Assembly (NCBI RefSeq): GCF_014118685.1
Contig: NZ_JACFAK010000007.1
Span: 99,659 to 163,658 of the forward strand
Source: Flaviflexus huanghaiensis
GTDB lineage: Bacteria; Actinomycetota; Actinomycetes; Actinomycetales; Actinomycetaceae
Reading direction: 5' to 3'
Length of the DNA: 64,000 nt
Positions within the stretch are counted from its first letter, which is position 1, and each line of letters starts with the position of its first letter. A model generated the notes under the pieces. The model saw nothing but the letters and a program-made list of their open reading frames with translations, was not told where the DNA came from and ran no database searches. Positions 11,277-20,751 of this stretch are shown piece by piece. The position numbers were made by a program, and so were the translations under genes.

Positions 11277-13786
11277 TACGACTCCTCTTCCACTTCTTCG
11301 ATGACGCTACCGCCGAGAACCTCTAGTACGATACTGAGCCCGATACCGTGTGCTTCGAGCGCCAACGGGTCGTCCCTCGACACGAGCTCATGTTCGGTCT
11401 CAACGTCGATGGTCTCTTCGACAGGCTCTGGGGATCCTCGATGGCTAGCGAGCCTCGCGAATGTGTTCGCGCTACTGGTGGACGGAGCGCCCGGAGTTGC
11501 CGTACTGGGAGCCTCTCGTGGGGGCGGGGCGGGGAACCTCGGCATCGTAGCAGGCGGCGCGGCCGGGAAATCTTCCCTCACAATATCCGGCAGGTCGGGA
11601 GGCAGTGAATGAGGCCCTAGCCCATACTCGTCCTCATCGTGCGATGGCTCGACCTGATACGACGACGGATGCGATTCGCGGGACTGCGCCCTCGTGGGCG
11701 AGCCACCGAACGGCCCGCTTTCTTCCGGCGACATAGCCGAACCGCCACTGCGGGCCGAAGCCCGAGCGATGGCGGCAGCTACGCTACCCTGCCCCTCCGG
11801 CTGGCTCGGCGATGAGGCGGATTGCCGTGAGAGATCGGGGACCGCCGACAGTGAGCCACCGCGTGACTGGGACGTGGGATGGGCGCTCGGCGCGGACGCC
11901 GGACTGCCAACGGCGCGCTCAGGTGATGAGGTAGCAGGTGAGGCTACCTGTGAGTCAGCCTCCGCATCGTCAGGCTCGCGATCATCGCTTTCACCTGCGG
12001 GTTCGTGCGTGCCAGCGACACCGACACGCACCGTCAGGGGCTTGCCGAGCTTCTCGCTGAAGACGACCTCAAGGCCCACAGCCCGTCCCTCGCCGGTGAA
12101 CGCGTCCGCGAAGTTCTTCGTCTTGAAGTCGACGTGCACCACCCCGCCGACGACAGACACTGCGCCTTCGCGATGCCGAATGAAGTCGGACGTGCCCTTC
12201 GGAACTCTCGGATCAGCCATCGCTTCACGCCATAGGCCGCGGAGCACGGCAAGCATCTCCTTATCCGAGATCTCCGGCTCCTGTGGCGTCACTGGCGGGG
12301 TAGGCGGATGAGCCCTCGTACCGTCAGCTTCGGCCGAGCTGGCGTTCTCCGAACGCGCTTCACCCCGCGTTGAGGAGTGTTCTCCACTGGGAGCCTGGTC
12401 CTGCCGGGAGGCTTGTTCTTCGGCCTGGTCCTGAGGCGAGGTTTCCGCAGGTGTCGGAGATGGCGACTCCTCCCGTGGCGGGACAAGACGTTCGGGGGCC
12501 TGCTGAGCCGGTTCGGAGGCGGGTGGTGCGGCCTGGACCGGCGGCGCCGGCGGACGCTCCTGCTGGTTACTCTCGGGCCGAGGCTCTCGTTTCTTGCCGA
12601 AGCTGCGGGCCGCCGCACGAATATCGGCGAGGTCTGCTCCGCTCGCCGCCGGAGAGCTTGACACAGCAGGTGTAGCGCTATCGGAGGCAAGAAGAAGCCG
12701 CGCGCACAAGAGTTCGAGCTGAAGGCGTGGAGAGGTCGCACCGACCATGTCGGACAGTGCGCTATTCGTGAGGTCCGCACATGCGGTGGCGCGGGCCGCT
12801 CCGATCCGTTCGGCCTGTTCCCTCATCCTTCCTAACTGGTCCTCCGGCACTGTGGAGAGGACATCCTTCGCAGAGTCACCCGCGAGGGCGATGACGACGA
12901 GATCACGAAGCCGGTCGAGTAGATCCTCGACGAAGCGGCGCGGGTCGTGGCCGGATTCGACAACGTCGGCAACGGCGCCGAAGAGTGCCTCACCGTTAAC
13001 GTCGGCAATCGCGTTAACGGCCGCGTCAAGCAGGGCACCGTCCGTGTACCCGAGTAAAGAGACCGCGGTCTGGTAGTCGAGAACGCCATCCGTCGCGCCG
13101 CCGATGAGTTGGTCGAGGACCGAAAGGCTGTCTCGCACAGACCCGGTGCCTGCGCGGACGACGAGAGGGAGCACCCCTGCTCTTACCTCAATGTCCTCCT
13201 GAGTTGCGAGATCGGCGAGGTAGTCCTCGAGAATGCCGGGCGGGACGAGCCGGAAAGGATAGTGGTGTGTGCGGGAGCGGATCGTGCCAATGACCTTGTC
13301 CGGCTCCGTCGTCGCGAAGATGAACTTCACGTGCGGGGGCGGCTCTTCTACGAGCTTGAGAAGCGCGTTGAAACCCTGGTTCGACACCATGTGAGCCTCG
13401 TCGATGATGAACACCTTGTAGCGATCACGTAGTGGCGCAAAACTAGCGCGCTCACGGAGTTCGCGAGCGTCATCGACACCGCCGTGAGATGCTGCGTCCA
13501 TCTCGACGACATCGAGGGAGCCGGTCCCACCACGGGATAGTTCGATACAGGATTCACATTCCCCGCACGGTGTGGCGGTCGGCCCTTCAGCACAGTTGAG
13601 ACAACGGGCGAGAATCCTCGCCGATGTCGTTTTTCCACACCCGCGTGGGCCAGAAAAGAGGTAAGCGTGGTTGGTGCGGTCGGCTTCGAGCGCGGCCATG
13701 AGCGGAACGGTTACGTGCTCCTGGCCGACAACCTCGTCGAAGGTCTCTGGCCGATAGCGTCGATACAGTGCAATGCTCACGGGCAC
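11276..13786 (-). CDS. dnaX: DNA polymerase III subunits gamma and tau
   Basis: 836 residues. The clamp-loader ATPase of the replicase. Visible are Walker [11 protein letters not shown] (about 45-54), the zinc-binding cysteines [19 protein letters not shown] (about 62-80), Walker [10 protein letters not shown], the SRC-like sensor region and domain III to about residue 370. The rest is a long Pro/Ser/Glu-rich tail broken by a more ordered block (about 520-605, [17 protein letters not shown]). Two GTG starts are six bases apart (13786, 13780); the first has better spacing from GGGGGAA. No frameshift heptamer was looked for in detail. Confidence 0.95.
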   Translation of the reverse strand: MPVSIALYRRYRPETFDEVVGQEHVTVPLMAALEADRTNHAYLFSGPRGCGKTTSARILARCLNCAEGPTATPCGECESCIELSRGGTGSLDVVEMDAASHGGVDDARELRERASFAPLRDRYKVFIIDEAHMVSNQGFNALLKLVEEPPPHVKFIFATTEPDKVIGTIRSRTHHYPFRLVPPGILEDYLADLATQEDIEVRAGVLPLVVRAGTGSVRDSLSVLDQLIGGATDGVLDYQTAVSLLGYTDGALLDAAVNAIADVNGEALFGAVADVVESGHDPRRFVEDLLDRLRDLVVIALAGDSAKDVLSTVPEDQLGRMREQAERIGAARATACADLTNSALSDMVGATSPRLQLELLCARLLLASDSATPAVSSSPAASGADLADIRAAARSFGKKREPRPESNQQERPPAPPVQAAPPASEPAQQAPERLVPPREESPSPTPAETSPQDQAEEQASRQDQAPSGEHSSTRGEARSENASSAEADGTRAHPPTPPVTPQEPEISDKEMLAVLRGLWREAMADPRVPKGTSDFIRHREGAVSVVGGVVHVDFKTKNFADAFTGEGRAVGLEVVFSEKLGKPLTVRVGVAGTHEPAGESDDREPDDAEADSQVASPATSSPERAVGSPASAPSAHPTSQSRGGSLSAVPDLSRQSASSPSQPEGQGSVAAAIARASARSGGSAMSPEESGPFGGSPTRAQSRESHPSSYQVEPSHDEDEYGLGPHSLPPDLPDIVREDFPAAPPATMPRFPAPPPREAPSTATPGAPSTSSANTFARLASHRGSPEPVEETIDVETEHELVSRDDPLALEAHGIGLSIVLEVLGGSVIEEVEEES

Positions 13787-13880
13787 AGTCTAGTTCCCCC
13801 GCTCGGCTTTATTCGAACGTCGTGCACCGTAGCGGTTCTCTCGGGGTCATGCGACGTCGCTGTGCGCACGGGATGTAGAG

Positions 13881-13969
13881 GACTCCCCACGCACCCGCCA
13901 GAGCCCGCATTGCCTTGCTGCCTTCCGACCCTGGGGCGGTATACGAGGTGGCGTCACGTGGGGAGCCGC
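13881..13969 (-). ncRNA. ffs: Small signal recognition particle RNA (4.5S type)
   Basis: On the minus strand the transcript closes with CTCCCCACG/CGTGGGGAG, and its apical part carries the SRP domain-IV hallmark GGTCGGAAGGCAGCA, which binds Ffh. Length is about 90 bases, the bacterial small form without an Alu domain. It lies just upstream of dnaX, giving the common order ffs-dnaX-recR. The exact ends are estimated from the stem. Confidence 0.88.
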
Positions 13970-14779
13970 GTCTAGCCTAGCGCACAACGTGCAGACGAGA
14001 AAATGTAGAGACACGGGCTGCCGATGACTCCTGTAGCTATCGCCGCGTTCCGACACTGCGATCACCCTGACCTGTCGAGCTGAACCACCTCACTCGCAGG
14101 CAGTCTTTTCTGAATCTCCATCGCGAGGGCGACGCACTCTCGATCCCACGTCGCAGTCTTTCTGAGCCGAGCATTCCTGTCTCTTTAACGAACGTCGCGT
14201 TGAATCTCTCACGCCATCTGGGCACACGTCACCACGGGCCGCCTACCGACAAACGATTCGGGATTCTCCACATTGATATCGTTTTCGAAACTGAAGCCAT
14301 CGGTCGGACTGGATTCCATGGCTAGCCCCTCATACCGTTTGGAGGATATGCGGTGGTCACTATTTTTGGTTCAACGATGACAGCCGCATAAGTCTTCGTT
14401 GCCGCAGCTGGCTGCACAACAAAGCCTTGAGTTGCATAGCATCGCTTCTCGCCAGCTTTGACACTCCTGCGTCATGGGGACCCCAGAGCCTGGTCAGTAG
14501 ACCGACTCATAAAGTCTCTCCAATCCCCTGACTCTTCCTTGTGGCCCGACCAGTGACCTGCGTGTGTATTGCGTAAGGGGGCCGGCAGAACCCGGCAGAG
14601 AGAATCTCCTCTGCTTGATTTCAGCATCGTGGCTGGCGGCCTTGCTGTTGTCGTTGCACCTGACTCTGGCTCGAAGCCGAGCTCTGAATGGACGGGCCTT
14701 TACGCTCATCCTCCATCCCCTGGCGACACCGGTTCACAGAGGCTGATCACGCGAGCAAGGTGCCTGGGATACTGAACGC
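13970..14779. other. About 800 bases without a recognisable gene
   Basis: Six-frame reading shows only short frames with no family motif, no ribosome site followed by a plausible start, and composition less GC-rich than the neighbours. An AT-rich partial palindrome lies near 14273-14291 (TTGATATCGTTTTCGAAA). No tRNA, IS end or known RNA motif was seen. It may be decayed coding DNA or hold an uncharacterised RNA; I cannot tell. Confidence 0.4.
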
Positions 14780-15469
14780 ATGAAGACTCTTTTCCTCACG
14801 GGGGCTAGCCGCGGAGTGGGCGCGGCCCTGGCCGACCGCCTCGCCGACTCGTGGCGCCTCATTCTCCTTGCTCGCAATGAGGACAGCGCGGCCGAACTGC
14901 AGGCGCGGCACCCCCGGGCCTCGATCATCGCCGGCAACCTGTCCCAGGAGTCGGCCGCGCGGTCGATCACGGAGAGCATCGATACCATGCTCGGGGACGA
15001 CGGGCTCGATGCGTTCGTCAGCTGCGCCGGCATCGAGGGCGCGGCGCCCCTAGAGAAGACGACGGATGAGTTCCTCCGACAGGTCTTTTCGGTCAACGTC
15101 CTCTCCCCCGTCCTCCTCACCCGCGGTCTCCTACCGCGCCTGCGGCAGGCGCGCGGCACTGTCGTTTACGTCGGCTCGACGGCCGCCCACCTCGACTTCT
15201 CGGGTTGGCTGCCCTATTCGACGAGCAAGGCCGCCCTCGAAAAGGCGGCCGCTGTGCTCCGATCCGAGGAGCGGGCGATCCGGGTGAGCACCGTGACCCC
15301 GGGCCGCATCGACACCGACATGCAGAGGGACATGGCGGAGAAGGAATTGCGTGAATTCGATCCTTCCACCGCCATGTCCCCCGATTCGGTCGCGTGGGCG
15401 ATTGAGATGGCGCTCGAAGCACCCTCTGATTTAGCAGTCGATAAACTGACGATTACCCCGCACAGTTAA
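14780..15469 (+). CDS. Short-chain dehydrogenase/reductase (SDR)
   Basis: 229 residues, classical SDR. It has the NAD(P)-binding TGASRGVGA (7-15), a central AGIEG in place of NNAG, the catalytic Ser in YVGSTAAH, the active-site YSTSK, and the PG motif TVTPGRIDTDM. Substrate unknown. Its TAA stop directly abuts the stop of the ABC substrate-binding gene on the other strand with no base between, so the two convergent genes must share or lack a terminator. It may be a partner of the facing operon; that is only a suggestion. Confidence 0.88.
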   Translation: MKTLFLTGASRGVGAALADRLADSWRLILLARNEDSAAELQARHPRASIIAGNLSQESAARSITESIDTMLGDDGLDAFVSCAGIEGAAPLEKTTDEFLRQVFSVNVLSPVLLTRGLLPRLRQARGTVVYVGSTAAHLDFSGWLPYSTSKAALEKAAAVLRSEERAIRVSTVTPGRIDTDMQRDMAEKELREFDPSTAMSPDSVAWAIEMALEAPSDLAVDKLTITPHS

Positions 15470-16438
15470 CTATTCGCCGTCCGGCGCGACGAAGAGTGTC
15501 GCGTAGTTCGGCTCCTCCTCGATGACACCGAGCTCGACGGCGGCCTTGGCGTAGACCTCGACGGACTCGGTATCGAGCCCCGGCTCGAACGTTGCGAAGG
15601 AGATGTTCTCCGCGACAGCCTCTTCGAGACCGATCTCCGAAACGGCGAGCTCGCGCAGACGGTCCGGGTTCTCGGAGGCGAATTCATTCGCCCTGCTCAT
15701 CGCCCTCTGGAAGGCGGCAACCGTCTCGGGGTTCTCTTCCGCGTAGTCGCCTGAGGTGATGTAGTAGCCGAGGGTCGAGTTCGGGAACGCTGACGCGAAG
15801 TTCGCGAGCACCGGGCGGTAGCCGTTGTTGTAGGCAATGGTCTGGAAGGGCTCCACCATCCAGATCGCATCGACATCGCCCCGCTCGAGGGCGGCTGACA
15901 TGTCCGAGAAGTTCATCGGGACGTACTCGATGCCGGAGCTTTCGACGCCCAGGTTCTCGAGAGCAACGGGGATCGTGACGTCGCCGAGGTTTTTCGTCGA
16001 GTTAACGGCGATCGTCGTCCCCGCCAGGTCCTCGGGACCCTGGATCTCGGAGTCCTCAAGCACGAACACGCGGGACGAGGTCTCGTCCTCCTCACCGGCG
16101 ACGCCGCAGCAGTTCGAGACGAACTTGATGTCGAGCCCCTGGTCGATGGCGGCCAGGTCCGAGACGACGTTCGCGTAGCCGATCGGGCTCTCGCCATTGA
16201 CGACAGAGGGGATGATCGCGGATCCGGACTCGGCGATCTTCACCTTGACGTCCAGGCCCTCCTGCTCGAAGAAGCCCTCCTCGACGCCGAGGTAGAGCGG
16301 CGTCGAGTCGACGGTCGTGATGTGGTAGACGGTCATAGGGGTCAGCCCATCGGCCGTCTCCTTCGTGTCGGAGCCGCACGCCGCGAGGCCCATGAGGCCG
16401 GCAATTGCAAACGCAGAGATCTTTCCCAGTGTCTTCAT
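15470..16438 (-). CDS. ABC transporter substrate-binding lipoprotein (SsuA/NMT1-like)
   Basis: 322 residues. A lipoprotein signal ends in the lipobox LAAC (about residues 18-21), and the body is the type of SsuA/NrtA/ThiY binding proteins: TTVDSTPLYLGVEEGFFEQEGLDV near the start and LAGTTIAVNSTKNLG in the middle. Such proteins capture sulfonates, nitrate, pyrimidine precursors or aromatic acids. It is the last gene of the operon, 12 bases after the ATPase gene, with AAGGAC before the ATG. The ligand is not decided by the sequence; the CoA-ligase context favours an organic acid. Confidence 0.88.
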   Translation of the reverse strand: MKTLGKISAFAIAGLMGLAACGSDTKETADGLTPMTVYHITTVDSTPLYLGVEEGFFEQEGLDVKVKIAESGSAIIPSVVNGESPIGYANVVSDLAAIDQGLDIKFVSNCCGVAGEEDETSSRVFVLEDSEIQGPEDLAGTTIAVNSTKNLGDVTIPVALENLGVESSGIEYVPMNFSDMSAALERGDVDAIWMVEPFQTIAYNNGYRPVLANFASAFPNSTLGYYITSGDYAEENPETVAAFQRAMSRANEFASENPDRLRELAVSEIGLEEAVAENISFATFEPGLDTESVEVYAKAAVELGVIEEEPNYATLFVAPDGE

Positions 16439-16450
16439 GAGTGTCCTTAT

Positions 16451-17272
16451 TCAGATGATGTATTCAGGGAGCGGGCCCTGATCGGTGGGGGTGACAAGGT
16501 TGCGGATCGTGCCGAAGATCTCGGCGCGGTGCTTCGAGAAGGCGGGCAAGGCTCGGGTCTTGAGCTGGCTTCGCTCCCTCGGCAGGTCGATGTCGATGAT
16601 CTTCTCGATCCTGCTCGGGGTTTTCGACAGGATCGCGACCCTGTCGGACAGGTAGACGGCTTCGTCGACATCGTGGGTGACGAAGACGAACGTCGAGTTC
16701 ATCTGCTCCTTGACCCGCAAGAGCAGATCTTCGAGATCGTTGCGGGTCTGCGCATCGACCGAGGCAAAGGGCTCGTCGAGGATCATGACCTCCGGCCGGT
16801 GGGCGATAGCGCGGGCGATCGCGACGCGCTGCTGCATTCCGCCCGACAATTGCCACGGATAGCGCTCACCAACGCCAGCAAGGCCGACGTTGTAGAGGCT
16901 CGCCTCGACACGCTTGTTGATCTCGGCTCGATCGATGCCGTGAGCCCTGAGCGGCAGTGCAATGTTCTTCGCCACGCTCATCCACGGGTAGAGGGAGCGA
17001 GAGTAGTCCTGGAAGACGAGGGCAATCTCCCGGGGAGGGCCGTCGATCCTCTTTCCGTCGAGGAGAACCTCCCCACTCGTGGCCTCGAGCAGTCCCGACA
17101 CCGTGCGCAGGAGAGTCGTCTTGCCGGCGCCCGAGGGGCCAACGATCGTAAGGAATTCGCCGTCGTAGACGTCGAGGGTGACGTCGCGTAGCACCTCGGT
17201 GCCGCTGTCGCGGCGCCCGCGGGGCGGGTAGGTCTTGTGGATACCGTCGATCCGCAGTCGGACGTCAGTCAT
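16451..17272 (-). CDS. ABC transporter ATPase (SsuB/TauB-like)
   Basis: 273 residues. Walker A GPSGAGKTT, Q-loop VFQDYSRSLYPWMSV, signature LSGGMQQRVAIARA, Walker B VMILDEPFASVD and switch His VFVTHDVDEAVYLSDR are all intact. It powers the two permeases encoded just before it; its ATG overlaps the preceding permease stop by four bases (17269-17272). The signature and Q-loop are of the nitrate/sulfonate/taurine group. Confidence 0.92.
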   Translation of the reverse strand: MTDVRLRIDGIHKTYPPRGRRDSGTEVLRDVTLDVYDGEFLTIVGPSGAGKTTLLRTVSGLLEATSGEVLLDGKRIDGPPREIALVFQDYSRSLYPWMSVAKNIALPLRAHGIDRAEINKRVEASLYNVGLAGVGERYPWQLSGGMQQRVAIARAIAHRPEVMILDEPFASVDAQTRNDLEDLLLRVKEQMNSTFVFVTHDVDEAVYLSDRVAILSKTPSRIEKIIDIDLPRERSQLKTRALPAFSKHRAEIFGTIRNLVTPTDQGPLPEYII

Positions 17273-18033
17273 AGCGTGTCCCTTCCATGCAGGCCCCGGT
17301 CCCAGGCCAGCAGTCGCTGTTCGATGAAGGTGAAGGCGGTCGTGAGCGCGAAACCCAGCACACCAAGGAGAACGATGACGCCCCAGACCGCGCTCTGGTC
17401 GAACGAGTTCGAGGCCGTCACGAGGTAGGCGCCAATTCCCTCTCGCGATCCCCTCATCTCACTCGTGACGACAAGGATGAGGGAGAGGGGAATGGCGACG
17501 GTGATCCCGGCGACCGCACGCGGCAGGACCGCGGGTATGACGACGAACGCCTGCTTCGTCCATCCAACAATTCCGAAGCTCTTCGCCGTGTCGTGCGATT
17601 CCCGGGGGATCGAGCGGACCCCATCAATAACGTTGAGAAGCACAGGGAAGAGCGTGCCGAGGGCGATGATCGTTACCTTCATCTGGTCGCCCAGACCAAA
17701 GATGACAATGGCGAAGGGGATGAGTGCAGTGGCGGGGATGGCTCGGACGAACTCGAGCGTCGGCGTCAGACCGTACCGGACGAAGGGGACCTGGCCGATG
17801 AGGAGGCCGAGCGCGAAACCACCGACGATGCCGGCGAGGAGGCCGACCGCGAGGTTCGCAAGGCTCGACAGCAGATCGGGCCTGCCCTCCCCCATAAACC
17901 AGTACTCCCACACGGATTGCAGTACGTCGGGGGCGGCCGGGTAGTAAAGCTCAGTCGAGTTCGTCGACGTCACCCACCACAGGGCGAGGACAAGGATTGC
18001 GCCGAGTAGTCCGAGTGAGACATTCGTTCTCAT
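17269..18033 (-). CDS. ABC transporter permease (SsuC-like) 2
   Basis: 254 residues with about six membrane helices. It carries the binding-protein-dependent permease EAA-like loop around KSFGIVGWTKQAFVVIPAVLP (about 160-180), which contacts the ATPase. It overlaps the genes on both sides by four bases. It pairs with the second permease to form a likely heterodimeric channel, which is less common in this family than a homodimer. Confidence 0.9.
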   Translation of the reverse strand: MRTNVSLGLLGAILVLALWWVTSTNSTELYYPAAPDVLQSVWEYWFMGEGRPDLLSSLANLAVGLLAGIVGGFALGLLIGQVPFVRYGLTPTLEFVRAIPATALIPFAIVIFGLGDQMKVTIIALGTLFPVLLNVIDGVRSIPRESHDTAKSFGIVGWTKQAFVVIPAVLPRAVAGITVAIPLSLILVVTSEMRGSREGIGAYLVTASNSFDQSAVWGVIVLLGVLGFALTTAFTFIEQRLLAWDRGLHGRDTL

Positions 18034-18818
18034 GCGACCTCATTCCGGTACGTCTCGTGCCACGACAGGGCCCGGCGCTGAACGGCGAGGAAGGCTGTGT
18101 TGAGGCTGAACCCGACAAGACCGATGACAAGGATGTAGGCGTACATGACCGGGAGGTTGCCAGCAGAGTCAGCCGAGCCGAGAGAACTTCCCAGCCCCTC
18201 CATGCCCATGAGCAACTCGGCGGTGATGCAGAAGATGAGGGCCGTGTTGGAGGCGATGCGGACGCCCGTCATGACCTGGGGCAGCATCGACGGGATGATG
18301 AGATGGCGCAGGCGCGCGACGTACCCGAGCGAATAGGCGGCGGCCGTGTCCCGCGCGACGGGATCGATGTTCCTCGTTGCTGAGATGGCTGACATGAGCA
18401 TCTGGAACAGCGCGGCGTAGGCCGCGATGAACACCTCGGCGCTCTTGCCCGTGCCCAGGGTGAAAATGACGAGCGGGATCATCGCGATCGAGGGAATCGG
18501 CTTGAGGAACTCGATGACGGGTCCGAACAGCGCCGACAGGTGCTTCGACGAGCCGAGCGCGAGTCCGACCGTCGTGCCGAGGACGACGGCGATGAGCAGG
18601 GCTTGGCCCCACGCATAGAGCGTCGCTCCAACTGCAGCCCAGAGGGAGGCTGAGCCGAGCATGCTCACGAGCTGGGAGAGGATCTGCGTCGGCGCCGGTG
18701 CGAACCTTGTCGGGATGTATTCCGCGATCGCCGAGATCTGCCAGAGGACGAGGAGAAGCAGTGCGGTGGCGAGCGGGAGCCCGATCCGCACTGAGAGCCG
18801 GCGATAGTCGAGCATCAT
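18030..18818 (-). CDS. ABC transporter permease (SsuC-like) 1
   Basis: 262 residues with about six membrane helices and an EAA-like loop around AAYSLGYVARLRHLIIPSMLPQ. The frame extends upstream to 18989, but the ATG at 18818 overlaps the CoA-ligase stop (ATGA) and starts right before the hydrophobic N-terminus MMLDYRRLSVRIGLPLATA, so I use it. It overlaps the next permease by four bases. Confidence 0.9.
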   Translation of the reverse strand: MMLDYRRLSVRIGLPLATALLLLVLWQISAIAEYIPTRFAPAPTQILSQLVSMLGSASLWAAVGATLYAWGQALLIAVVLGTTVGLALGSSKHLSALFGPVIEFLKPIPSIAMIPLVIFTLGTGKSAEVFIAAYAALFQMLMSAISATRNIDPVARDTAAAYSLGYVARLRHLIIPSMLPQVMTGVRIASNTALIFCITAELLMGMEGLGSSLGSADSAGNLPVMYAYILVIGLVGFSLNTAFLAVQRRALSWHETYRNEVA

Positions 18819-20338
18819 GCGCCACCCCCAAGAAGTGCAGTAGCCCGCTCCGCGAGCGCATTCTTGTCGACCTTGTTCGTACCGGACAAGGGCATGGCAT
18901 CGGTGAAGAAGACGCGGCGCGGGTGCGCATACGGCTCCAACCTCTCGAGCGTCCACTCCTTGAGATCCTGCTCGGAAACCTCCGAGCAAATGACGACGAA
19001 GGCGACCGGTTTCGCACCCTTGACCTCATCCGCCACGGGGACGACGGCGGCCTCCCGCACATCGGGATGCTCGAGCAGGATCTGTTCGACAACGGCTGGG
19101 TGGACGTTTTCTCCGCCGGAGGCAAACATGTCATCCACCCTCCCGGCGAAGGTGTAAAAGCCCTCCGCGTCGCGCCGGAACAGATCGCCTGTCGGATAGA
19201 AGCCCTCCTCATCGACCGGACTGGCGGGCCCGCCCAGGTAGCGGGAGAAGGAGGCGGGTGAGCTGATCGAGAGGCTGCCGAATGCCTCGGCGGGAGCCTC
19301 GCCTGCGTCTGCCCCATCGGTGACGACGATAAGGCCGTTTTCGTCGAGAAGACGGATCCGCACAGCGGGGTGGGCGACTCCAACGGAGTTCTTCGGAGTC
19401 GGACGTCCATCTGGCGGTGCGAAGGCAACCGGGCCTGACTCTGTTGTCCCGTAACCGATTGATAGAGCCGAGTTCGGGAACGCCGCCTCGATATCGTCGA
19501 TGAGGTCGTCTGTCAGGGGCGCCGAGCCAAGGCTGTGCTCGGTGACCGAACTGAGGTCGAGCTCGGCGAGAAGATCCTTCTCGCGCAGCGCGAGCGCCAT
19601 CATCGGCGGCACTCCTGTCGTCTTCGTGACGCGGTGCTCGGCGATGGCGCGAAGGAAGCCTCGTGCCTCGAAAGCTGGCTGGAGGACGACGCGGTCGCCA
19701 TGAAGGAGTGCCGCCTGAACGGTCGCCAGCCCGTTCATGTGGTAGAGCGGTGCGGCAACGAGGATTGTCCGGCGCCCGCTGTCGGCGGCCCGCTCCCCCT
19801 GGTCGAGGATCCACGCGTGCGAACCGTGAGAACGGACGACGCCCTTTGGCCTGCCGGTCGACCCGGAGGTGTAGAGCACGAGCGCCGGGTCATCCCAACC
19901 GACGTCCGCAGCCTCAGGCTGCTCGCGGTCCTCGGAGCCGAGCACGTCGAGTCGGACTGCCCGTCGCGTCGTCCGATCGTCGCGGTCGACGAGGATGAGA
20001 CTCGGATCGCTATTGTCGAGGACGTAGTCAAGGACCGGTGCGGGAAACTTGTGGCTGATCGGGATGATGACGGCACCGGCCCTCATGACCCCGTAGAACG
20101 CAGCCAGCCAGTCGATCGAGTTGAGTCCGATGATCGCCACATGGTCACCTCGCTCGATCTTGCGAGCGGCGAGATCCGCCTGGACTTCGAAGATGCGGCG
20201 CAGGAACTCGCCGTATGTCACCTGGCGACCGTCCGTCTCGGCGATCGCTAGTGCGTCCGGCTCGACGGTGCTGATGGCGTCGCCGATGTTGACTCCCGCT
20301 GTACCGCGCGGAGTGCCGTTGCGTGGATGTCCTGTCAT
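18815..20338 (-). CDS. Acyl-CoA ligase / AMP-forming synthetase
   Basis: 507 residues, class I adenylate-forming enzyme. Activates a carboxylic acid to its CoA thioester via an acyl-AMP. The P-loop LVLYTSGSTGRPKG (about 155), the YGTTESGP motif, the hinge YPTGDLFRRDAEGFYTFAGRVDD and the C-terminal catalytic Lys in SGTNKVDKNAL are present. The substrate acid cannot be read with certainty. It is embedded between a hotdog thioesterase and ABC permease genes with four-base overlaps, so import and activation are probably made together. Short for a fatty-acid ligase, near the size of MenE- or benzoate-type ligases. Confidence 0.9.
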   Translation of the reverse strand: MTGHPRNGTPRGTAGVNIGDAISTVEPDALAIAETDGRQVTYGEFLRRIFEVQADLAARKIERGDHVAIIGLNSIDWLAAFYGVMRAGAVIIPISHKFPAPVLDYVLDNSDPSLILVDRDDRTTRRAVRLDVLGSEDREQPEAADVGWDDPALVLYTSGSTGRPKGVVRSHGSHAWILDQGERAADSGRRTILVAAPLYHMNGLATVQAALLHGDRVVLQPAFEARGFLRAIAEHRVTKTTGVPPMMALALREKDLLAELDLSSVTEHSLGSAPLTDDLIDDIEAAFPNSALSIGYGTTESGPVAFAPPDGRPTPKNSVGVAHPAVRIRLLDENGLIVVTDGADAGEAPAEAFGSLSISSPASFSRYLGGPASPVDEEGFYPTGDLFRRDAEGFYTFAGRVDDMFASGGENVHPAVVEQILLEHPDVREAAVVPVADEVKGAKPVAFVVICSEVSEQDLKEWTLERLEPYAHPRRVFFTDAMPLSGTNKVDKNALAERATALLGGGA

Positions 20339-20751
20339 CGCGGGACCACCGGAGTGACCGCGGAGGCGGCGAAGGTGCCGCGAGCGATGGCGGCGGTCTT
20401 GCCGCCCTTGTTCGACAGTTCCGCCTCGGCGATGGCAACCGTCCGGCCGGGTTTAACGAGCCTGCCGGTCACGATGATCTTCCCGGGCGTCACCGCCCGA
20501 AGGAAGTGAGTCGTGAGGTCGATCGTCGGGGCGGTTCCGCCGAGAGAGCCAACGAGAGCGAAGCAGGAGGCGACATCGAGAAGTGCGGAGACGATTCCGC
20601 CGTGCACAACGGCGTCGCCCGTCGCGTTCGTCCACTCGCGCGTCGCCTCTGTCTCGAGCGTGATGCTGTCCTTCGTCAGGTCCATCACCGTGAGTCCGAG
20701 CCAGCGGTTGTAGGGGCCGGAGTCGATCGCGGCCTGAACTGCGTCGATCAT
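20335..20751 (-). CDS. PaaI-type hotdog thioesterase
   Basis: 138 residues. A single hotdog domain with the family motif VVHGGIVSALLDVASCFAL (about 70-88), in which the HGG and the following acidic residue line the active site. Hydrolyses acyl- or aryl-CoA thioesters in relatives, for instance to release CoA from dead-end intermediates. Its ATG overlaps the MDR gene stop by four bases, and its stop overlaps the ligase start. Confidence 0.88.
   Translation of the reverse strand: MIDAVQAAIDSGPYNRWLGLTVMDLTKDSITLETEATREWTNATGDAVVHGGIVSALLDVASCFALVGSLGGTAPTIDLTTHFLRAVTPGKIIVTGRLVKPGRTVAIAEAELSNKGGKTAAIARGTFAASAVTPVVPR

Noticed and set aside
13847..14225. Short minus frames between the SRP RNA and 14225 (62-72 codons)
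   Set aside because: One contains the SRP RNA itself; the others are Arg/Ser-rich without ribosome sites.
16322..17191. 289-codon frame antisense to the ABC ATPase
   Set aside because: The product is charged and repetitive; the minus-strand ATPase has intact catalytic motifs.
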